Shown piece by piece: positions 59,264 through 64,000 of a stretch of DNA of 64,000 nucleotides. Location of the stretch: the NCBI RefSeq assembly GCF_019263705.2, contig NZ_JADQDK010000001.1:6200001-6264000 (forward strand), written 5' to 3'. Source of the DNA: Pseudonocardia abyssalis (GTDB lineage: Bacteria > Actinomycetota > Actinomycetes > Mycobacteriales > Pseudonocardiaceae). Numbering within the stretch: position 1 is the stretch's first letter; each line of letters opens with the position of its first letter. The translations under genes were made by a program, and so were the position numbers. The notes beneath the pieces are model-generated. The model was given only the letters and a program-made list of their open reading frames with translations, had not been told where the DNA came from and ran no database searches.

Positions 59264-60136
59264 CTACCCGGCTACGGGCCGGCCGGCACGGGTGAGGGCG
59301 ACGCCGGCCAGGATGAGGACACCGCCGATGGGCAAGGTCAAGCTCGCGGGCTCGTTGAGAATCAGGACGCCGAGCAGCAGCGCGATCGCGGGAACCAGGT
59401 AGGTCACGACGCTGGCGGCGGTGGCGCCTTCGGTGGCGATGAGCTGAAAGTTGATGATCAGCGCGATACCGGTCCCGATGATGCCGAGGATTAGGACGGA
59501 CACGGTGGGCAGCGCCTCGGGGCCGTGGATCGCGCCGCTGAACGGCAGGGCTACGGCGAGGATGCCGGTTGCGATCACGAGCTGTGCGACGGTCAGCGTC
59601 AGGGGTGAAAGTCCGCGGTTGGTGAGGAAGCGGGCCTGGTAGATGTAGGCCAGTCCGTAGCTGGCTGCGGCGCCGATGCAGGCGAGCACTCCGCCGGTTG
59701 TGCCGCTGGCCAAGCCGTTCCACGGCTCGAACACCACAATGACGCCGACGAATCCGAGGGCAACGCCCGCGCTGCGTCTAACTGTAAGCCGGCTGTCGCT
59801 GCGGGTCGCTGTCGCGAGTAGCAGCGTCCACAGTGGAGTTGTGGCGTTGATGACGCCAGCCAGGCTCGACGACACGGTCTGTTCCGCAACGGCAAACAGT
59901 GTGTAGGGGATCGCATTAGCAATCAGCGCGGAAACGGTGAGGTGAAACCACTTTGCCCGGCCGGCCGGCCGCGGTAGCCGGCGCACGAGCACGATCGGCA
60001 CGAGCACCAAGGCGCCAAGCGCGAGCCGGGCGAATGTGAGCTGTATTGGGGTGAATCCGTCGAGCGCCAGTGCGATCCAGAAGAATCCCGATCCCCACAG
60101 CAGGGCGAGTGCGGCGATCAGGCCGGTGGTGCGCAC
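59264..60136 (-). CDS. EamA/DMT-superfamily exporter
   Basis: The 290-residue integral membrane protein has about ten helices in two EamA repeats (LLWGSGFFWIALALDGFTPI at the start; IGTGIALIINFQLIATEGAT and LVPAIALLLGVLILNEPASL in the second). Such proteins export metabolites or drugs. GTG 60136 directly follows the stop of the GntR regulator with no spacer. The exporter is thus translated with the conjugation regulator, which is unusual for backbone genes and suggests captured cargo. Confidence 0.88.
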   Translation of the reverse strand: MRTTGLIAALALLWGSGFFWIALALDGFTPIQLTFARLALGALVLVPIVLVRRLPRPAGRAKWFHLTVSALIANAIPYTLFAVAEQTVSSSLAGVINATTPLWTLLLATATRSDSRLTVRRSAGVALGFVGVIVVFEPWNGLASGTTGGVLACIGAAASYGLAYIYQARFLTNRGLSPLTLTVAQLVIATGILAVALPFSGAIHGPEALPTVSVLILGIIGTGIALIINFQLIATEGATAASVVTYLVPAIALLLGVLILNEPASLTLPIGGVLILAGVALTRAGRPVAG

Positions 60137-60913
60137 CTATTCGACGGGGGCGTCGTAGCGCAGTCCCGACAGATCGGCGCGCATGACGAACCGCGTCAGC
60201 TCGTAGGGCTCGCCCTCGGTGTCGATGCTGGTGTGTAGGACGTCGAGCACTGGGACGCCGGGGGAGAGCTGTAGGTGCTCCCGCTCGTCGGGGGTGGGCA
60301 TCCGGGCGCTGATCTCGTCGTGGATGCGGGCCATTAGGTGCCCGCGTTCCTCCAAGATCCCGTGGATGCCGAACGGGTGTCCCACCTCGTCGCGCAGGAG
60401 CGCGGTGCTGTCGGCGAGTGCCCACGGCAGCCACGTCGTGACCCGTTGGACCGGGTCGGCGTCGGCCCAGAACACGTTCTCGCGGCGCAGGGCCGACGGG
60501 GTGTCGGGGGAGATCTTCAACCGTGCGGCGACGTCGGCCGGCGGGGTGACCCGCTCGACGGACAGCACCTCGAACCGGCCGGCCTTGCCCTGCTTCGCGC
60601 ACTCCAGCAGGAACGGCGACAGGCCGGTGTCGCGGTAGCGGGGGCTGTAGCGGTCGTTCCCGAGGCGGATCACGGAGATGGCCGGCCGCACGAACACCCC
60701 GCGGCCGTGCTCGGCGATGACTAGCCCGCTCTCGGCGAGTAGCCGGATGGCCTGGCGGGCGGTGTTGCGCGCGATGCCGTGGAACTCGGCGAGCTCGCGT
60801 TCCGAGGGCAGCTTCGCGCCGGCCGCGAGCTCGCCGGACTCGATGGAAACGCGCAGCTCATCGGCCAGGCGCTCGCTGGCCGGACGACGGTCGCCGCCCT
60901 CGGAAGAAGTCAT
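60137..60913 (-). CDS. GntR/UTRA-family regulator, KorSA-like repressor of the element
   Basis: The 258-residue protein has a winged helix-turn-helix (residues about 12-78; KLPSERELAEFHGIARNTAR, then AEHGRGVFV) and a UTRA effector domain (about 95-255). In pSAM2 the GntR-type KorSA represses pra and thereby replication and transfer. Here the same divergent arrangement holds. ATG 60913 lies 7 nt from a TACGGT -10 box that abuts a palindrome, so autorepression is expected. Unlike KorSA it is linked to an exporter and might sense its substrate. Confidence 0.88.
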   Translation of the reverse strand: MTSSEGGDRRPASERLADELRVSIESGELAAGAKLPSERELAEFHGIARNTARQAIRLLAESGLVIAEHGRGVFVRPAISVIRLGNDRYSPRYRDTGLSPFLLECAKQGKAGRFEVLSVERVTPPADVAARLKISPDTPSALRRENVFWADADPVQRVTTWLPWALADSTALLRDEVGHPFGIHGILEERGHLMARIHDEISARMPTPDEREHLQLSPGVPVLDVLHTSIDTEGEPYELTRFVMRADLSGLRYDAPVE

Positions 60914-60920
60914 GTCACCC

Positions 60921-60926
60921 ACCGTA
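60921..60926 (-). promoter_or_regulatory. Likely -10 box of the GntR gene (TACGGT)
   Basis: TACGGT on the minus strand ends 7 nt before ATG 60913, giving a leaderless transcript. Its outer edge touches the first ACTGGC palindrome. Confidence 0.5.
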
Positions 60927-61017
60927 CTGGCTTGCGCCAGTCAGGTGAAATCCATAGGTCGCCGTTCCTGTGTCATGCGCCACGTGCTCTACTGGCTCAA
61001 GCCAGTTAGCCAACTGG
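60926..61017. promoter_or_regulatory. Three ACTGG palindromes in the GntR/pra divergent promoter
   Basis: Palindrome 1 (60926-60941) is ACTGGC-TTGC-GCCAGT, palindrome 2 (60991-61006) is ACTGGCT-CA-AGCCAGT and palindrome 3 (61002-61017) is CCAGTT-AGCC-AACTGG. Palindromes 2 and 3 overlap. Palindrome 1 covers the GntR promoter, and 2 and 3 lie 26-52 bp before the pra start. They are the likely operators of the GntR repressor. Confidence 0.8.
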
Positions 61018-61042
61018 CGCAACTCAGTCTCAGGAGTCCTTC

Positions 61043-61495
61043 GTGTCTGCCAGCAACCAGCGCCTTCCCATCCCGCACGAGCAGATCTTCCCGCACGGCT
61101 GCTACCTCGTCACCGACGTCGAGCCGATGCGCGACTTCGACAAGTCCACCCGCGAGAACTTCGTCCAGGCCCTCGACAAGGTCACCGGCCTGCGCCTGTG
61201 GTCGGCGATGGCCCACGACGCCGACCCGGACGTCCGTAAGACCGAGAAGACCTTCGAGATCAAGTTCATGGGCGAGGTCCAGCCGGTGCCTCCGCCGACC
61301 GTGCCCGGCACGCCGTTCCGGCCGGTCGAGTTCGACGGCCTGACCGTGACGCCCTACATCGACGACAAGGCGTGCAAGCCGGCCCGGCCGGGGGAGCAGC
61401 ACCGCTGCCGCGCCCGGATCGCCTACAGCCTGCGTGCGATCGGCATGCGCGCCCCGCGCCCGGCCGGGAAGGCGGGTCACAGCGATGCTGCGTGA
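61043..61495 (+). CDS. pra: Pra-like activator of replication, integration and excision
   Basis: The 150-residue protein matches the Pra family of pSAM2-type elements. It has an N-terminal HEQIFPHGCYLVTDVEPMRD followed by alternating strands (VTGLRLWSAMAHDADPDVRK, then VPGTPFRPVEFDGLTVTPYI) and YSLRAIGMRAP. Pra switches on the excision and replication genes. GTG 61043 follows CAGGAG at ribosome-binding distance. It lies under the three-palindrome operator, as expected for KorSA-type control. Confidence 0.82.
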   Translation: MSASNQRLPIPHEQIFPHGCYLVTDVEPMRDFDKSTRENFVQALDKVTGLRLWSAMAHDADPDVRKTEKTFEIKFMGEVQPVPPPTVPGTPFRPVEFDGLTVTPYIDDKACKPARPGEQHRCRARIAYSLRAIGMRAPRPAGKAGHSDAA

Positions 61496-61859
61496 GATCA
61501 CCGTGCCCGCCGGCACGACCGTTCCCGACCTCGTCGAGCGCGCGATGCTCCGGTGCTCGCAGGAGTACGGCGAGGCATTGGCCCTGCCCAGCGGCAGCTA
61601 CGCCGAGCAGGCCCACCGCGCCGAGGCCCTGGCCGCGGTGTGCGAGCGCCGCGCCCGCTGGTGGGGCGTGCTCCTGCGGTGGATCTTCTCTACCGACTGC
61701 ACCTTGCCGTGGGTGTTCGGCGCCGCCGTACTCGACGCGCGCCGGCGCGACGAGGACGACGCCCGGTTCTGGCGCAGCACCGCCGCCGACTGGCACGCCG
61801 AGCACACCGCCCGCGTGATCGGCGACCCGTTCGACCGCACGTCCGGGAGGGCGTCATGA
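61485..61859 (+). CDS. Hypothetical AICE backbone protein
   Basis: The 124-residue soluble protein begins MLREITVPAGTTVPDLVERA and contains WWGVLLRWIFSTDCTLPWVF. I recognise no domain. It overlaps pra by 11 nt and the next gene by ATGA, so it is part of the pra operon. Similar-sized unknowns occur between pra and the transfer gene in related elements. Confidence 0.75.
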   Translation: MLREITVPAGTTVPDLVERAMLRCSQEYGEALALPSGSYAEQAHRAEALAAVCERRARWWGVLLRWIFSTDCTLPWVFGAAVLDARRRDEDDARFWRSTAADWHAEHTARVIGDPFDRTSGRAS

Positions 61860-62227
61860 ACGGCATCGACGAGCAGCGCTCCCCGGCCCTGGACCGGGCC
61901 GCCGAGGGCACCGACGGGTGGGGGCAGGTCGTGCGCCACCAGCGGCACGCGACTCCTGATCACGCCGACTTCTACGCCCTGGCCGGCGAGATCGTCACGA
62001 CCCTGCACGCGCTCGACGACCTCGCCGAGGTCCTGGCCGGCCAGGTCGCCGGCTACGCGCAGGGCCGGCCCGTCTACGACGACACCCGCACCGTCGACCC
62101 GGCCGCCCGGCTCGCCGAGGCCACGGCCCTGCTGCGCGACACCCGCAAGGGCCTGCGCACGACCGTGGTGCCGGCGAACCGGTTCTGGTCCGCCATCGGC
62201 CACATCGGAACGGAGACGACGCCATGA
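61856..62227 (+). CDS. Hypothetical AICE backbone protein
   Basis: The 123-residue protein is mostly helical (FYALAGEIVTTLHALDDLAE, then ARLAEATALLRDTRKGLRTT). No family is recognised. ATGA overlaps on both sides show it is translated in line with its neighbours. It may serve in element maintenance or transfer. Confidence 0.75.
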   Translation: MNGIDEQRSPALDRAAEGTDGWGQVVRHQRHATPDHADFYALAGEIVTTLHALDDLAEVLAGQVAGYAQGRPVYDDTRTVDPAARLAEATALLRDTRKGLRTTVVPANRFWSAIGHIGTETTP

Positions 62228-62406
62228 GCCACGCCATGCGCACCGACCGCCGCAACCGCCGCGCCCCGGTTGACCGCTGCGAGGTCTGCTGCGCCGTCCT
62301 CGGCCGCCGCCCGCAGCCCCACCGTCGCCGCTGCGCCGACCACCTCGCCCAACTCGCCCTCGTGCCCATGCGGGCCGTCGGCCGACGCACCCGGAGGGCC
62401 GCATGA
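62224..62406 (+). CDS. Small zinc-ribbon-like protein
   Basis: The 60-residue, very basic protein contains C-x2-CC near residues 19-23 (RCEVCCAVLGRRP) and H-x(4)-C-x2-H downstream, a possible zinc knuckle. It overlaps both neighbours by ATGA. It might bind nucleic acid or regulate the transfer operon. Its position in a continuous overlapping operon supports a real gene despite its size. Confidence 0.65.
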   Translation: MSHAMRTDRRNRRAPVDRCEVCCAVLGRRPQPHRRRCADHLAQLALVPMRAVGRRTRRAA

Positions 62407-63032
62407 ACCGCCGCACCGACCCGGACCGCTTCGCCCGCTCGGAGCCGTTCGAGGTCTTCACCCGCCCACAGCGCTCGCGCCCGGCCCGCCTCGCTGGCCT
62501 CCTGATCCGCCGCCGCGCCGAGATCGCCGTCATCGTCGCCGGGCTGCTCGCCTGGTCCTGGCTCACCGAGCACCTGCCCACCTGGGGCGCCGGTCTCGTC
62601 CTCGGCATCCCGGCCCTGGCGGCGATCGCGGTCCCGGCCAGCCGGCGCTACCTGCACCGCCGCACGCTGGCCATGCTCACCCGCCACCGGCTCCGCTCGG
62701 TGTTCGTGCAGCGCCGCGTCATGAACTGGACCGGGAACCTGCCGGTCCTGCTCTGGTCGCGCCCGACCCCGGTCGGGGAACGAGTGTGGGTGCTGCTGCG
62801 CGCCGGGATCGACGGCACCGACATCGAACGCAACCTCGCGCACATCGCCTCGGGATGCTTCGCCCGTGACGCCCGGATCAACGTCACCCGCCGGATGACA
62901 GCGCTGGTCCTGGTCGACGTCATCCGCCGCGACCCGCTCAGCGGCCCGGCCGCCCAGCTGGCCGCCCACACGACACCGCGCCCGGTCGCCCGGCCGGTCC
63001 TGCACAGCGTGCCCACCCAGAAGGGAGCCTGA
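62403..63032 (+). CDS. Membrane protein of the transfer operon
   Basis: The 209-residue protein has a basic N-terminus, two transmembrane helices (AEIAVIVAGLLAWSWL and WGAGLVLGIPALAAIAVP, about residues 38-78) and a cytoplasmic domain with the segment ERVWVLLRAGIDGTDIERNL. It precedes the FtsK-like gene by 2 nt. In related elements a membrane protein at this place anchors or assists the translocase, which itself lacks membrane helices here. Confidence 0.75.
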   Translation: MNRRTDPDRFARSEPFEVFTRPQRSRPARLAGLLIRRRAEIAVIVAGLLAWSWLTEHLPTWGAGLVLGIPALAAIAVPASRRYLHRRTLAMLTRHRLRSVFVQRRVMNWTGNLPVLLWSRPTPVGERVWVLLRAGIDGTDIERNLAHIASGCFARDARINVTRRMTALVLVDVIRRDPLSGPAAQLAAHTTPRPVARPVLHSVPTQKGA

Positions 63033-63034
63033 CC

Positions 63035-63847
63035 ATGCGCGCCATCCGCCGCCGATTCCGCCCGCGCGCCTGCCCGATCGACCTCGCGCCCACCTCGATC
63101 TGGGACCCGATCCGGCTCGGGATCGACGAGAACGCCTGCCCCGTCGACATCACGCTCATCTACCGCAACATCCTGCTGGCCGGGGAGCCCGGCGCCGGCA
63201 AGTCCGGCGGGCTGAACCGGATCACCGCACACGCCGCCCTCGCGACCGACTGCCGGCTGTGGCTGATGGACGGCAAGCGCGTCGAACTCGGCCTCTGGCG
63301 ACGCGCCACCGACCGGTTCGTCGGCCCCGACCTCGCCGAGGCCATCGACGCGCTCGGGGAGCTGCAGGCCGAGATGGACCGCCGCTACGACCAGCTCGAC
63401 GCCGACAGCGCACGGCAGATCGAGCGCAACGACTGGACCGACGCGATCATGCTCGTGATCGACGAACTCGCCTACTACTCGGCCACGGCGGGGGACAAGA
63501 AGCAGCGCGACCAGTTCTCGCTGCTGCTGCGCGACATCGTCGCCCGCGGCCGCGCCGCCGGCATCATCGCCGTGGCCGCCACCCAGCGCCCCAGCCACGA
63601 CATCATCCCGGTCTCCTTGCGGGACCTGTTCGGCTACCGGCTCGCGTTCCGCTGCACCACCGAGACCAGCTCGGACATCATCCTCGGCCACGGCTGGCAC
63701 ACCCGCGGCTTCGACGCCTCCACAATCGACCCGGAGGACCGCGGCGTCGGCTGGCTGCTCGCCGAGGGCGGCATCCCGCGCCGGATGCGCTGCACCTGGC
63801 TCACCGACGCCGACATCGCGTCCGTCGTCGCGGCGGTGACCTCGTGA
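63035..63847 (+). CDS. FtsK/SpoIIIE-type DNA translocase, TraB/TraSA-like conjugation protein
   Basis: The 270-residue protein has Walker A at residues 50-57 (GEPGAGKS), Walker B at about 137-144 (AIMLVIDE) and the FtsK-like AATQRPSHDIIPVSLRDLF after it. It is short, like the pSAM2 transfer protein TraSA, and moves double-stranded DNA between mycelia as a hexameric pore motor. No transmembrane helix is present; the preceding membrane protein may supply the anchor. It overlaps the next gene by GTGA. Confidence 0.9.
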   Translation: MRAIRRRFRPRACPIDLAPTSIWDPIRLGIDENACPVDITLIYRNILLAGEPGAGKSGGLNRITAHAALATDCRLWLMDGKRVELGLWRRATDRFVGPDLAEAIDALGELQAEMDRRYDQLDADSARQIERNDWTDAIMLVIDELAYYSATAGDKKQRDQFSLLLRDIVARGRAAGIIAVAATQRPSHDIIPVSLRDLFGYRLAFRCTTETSSDIILGHGWHTRGFDASTIDPEDRGVGWLLAEGGIPRRMRCTWLTDADIASVVAAVTS

Positions 63848-64000
63848 ACGAGTACCGCCTGATCATGACCAGCATCGCTGGCTTCTGCGGGCTCTGCGCC
63901 GCGTCGGGCGTGTGGCCCGCCATCGACACCGTGATGACCGCCGGCCTGCTCGGCCTCGCCGGCCTGGCCCTCGCCGGCCACCTCGCCCGGGCCACCGTCC
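63844..64000 (+). CDS. Membrane protein of the transfer region (3' end off the window)
   Basis: Fifty-two residues are visible from GTG 63844, starting VNEYRLIMTSIAGFCGLCAA and continuing in a second hydrophobic helix (VMTAGLLGLAGLALAGHLA). It overlaps the translocase stop. A DUF2637 or Spd-type spread protein would fit the position, but too little is seen to decide. Confidence 0.6.
   Translation, partial: MNEYRLIMTSIAGFCGLCAASGVWPAIDTVMTAGLLGLAGLALAGHLARATV

Larger units (their letters stand above)
57140..64000. mobile_element. Left portion of a pSAM2-like actinomycete integrative and conjugative element
   Basis: The element starts at the tRNA scar and continues past the right edge. Its backbone matches pSAM2-type elements: a GntR repressor (KorSA-like) divergent from pra, then small overlapping genes, a membrane protein and an FtsK/TraB-type translocase. 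Cargo between the att site and the repressor has visibly lower GC in parts. Rep, Xis and Int are not in view. The element boundary on the left is inferred from the tRNA fragment. Confidence 0.82.

Overview
The window is very GC-rich, with third codon positions that are nearly always G or C. It reads as the chromosome of a high-GC actinomycete, most likely a Pseudonocardia-like member of the Pseudonocardiaceae. The support is a WhiB7 regulator with an AT-hook, type VII (ESX) secretion-type proteins, actinobacterial CsoR copper control, many acyl-CoA ligases, acyl-CoA dehydrogenases and Baeyer-Villiger monooxygenases, GTGA/ATGA translational overlaps, and many apparently leaderless promoters (a TANNNT box 6-8 nt before ATG/GTG). 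The genus is inferred; no marker gene here proves it.

Layout. 1-15983: a PadR regulator facing an acyl-CoA ligase, tRNA-His next to oligoribonuclease (orn), a HerA-like ATPase, a secreted beta-helix protein, a glycosyltransferase, a YdbS/YdbT-like PH-domain membrane pair coupled to an acyl-CoA dehydrogenase-like gene, a sucrase/ferredoxin-like protein, a second acyl-CoA ligase, and two membrane glycosyltransferases (GT39 and GT2-GtrA). 16000-17800: a gene graveyard holding a frameshifted histidine kinase fragment, a LivM tail and a truncated GT39 copy, interleaved with 22-bp tandem repeats. 17786-19950: an OmpR-type two-component system on the same strand as the glycosyltransferases. 20380-34450: lipid and ketone metabolism (thiolase-like, acyl-CoA dehydrogenase, TetR plus Baeyer-Villiger monooxygenase), a siderophore-interacting protein, menC, flavoproteins, a third acyl-CoA ligase, CYTH-CHAD, PHP and cupin genes.

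34454-45534: a PfkB kinase, an SRPBCC protein, a three-gene ESX-type operon (YbaB, EspC-like, WXG-like), asparaginase, an FKBP lipoprotein, and a copper island (CPC-type and CPH-type P-ATPases, CopZ, CsoR, a secreted His-rich protein) with a clear CsoR operator. 45658-57123: aldehyde dehydrogenase, an SRPBCC protein, a second two-component system, a frameshifted DUF3592 gene, an EthA-like monooxygenase, a phosphoglycerate-mutase-like protein, an NMN-adenylyltransferase-like protein, an acyl-CoA dehydrogenase, a decayed flavoprotein/XRE-cupin pair, and whiB7.

57140-64000: the left part of an integrated pSAM2-like actinomycete integrative and conjugative element (AICE). It begins with a 3'-terminal tRNA fragment (the attachment-site scar). 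Low-GC cargo follows: a lipoprotein, a compound hairpin, and a DUF4365-like PD-(D/E)XK protein with an AT-hook-like start. Next come a DMT-family exporter abutting a KorSA-like GntR regulator, three overlapping palindromes, pra, a tightly overlapping run of small genes, a membrane protein and an FtsK/TraB-type DNA translocase. Replication, excision and integrase genes are not seen and should lie beyond the right edge, next to the intact tRNA.
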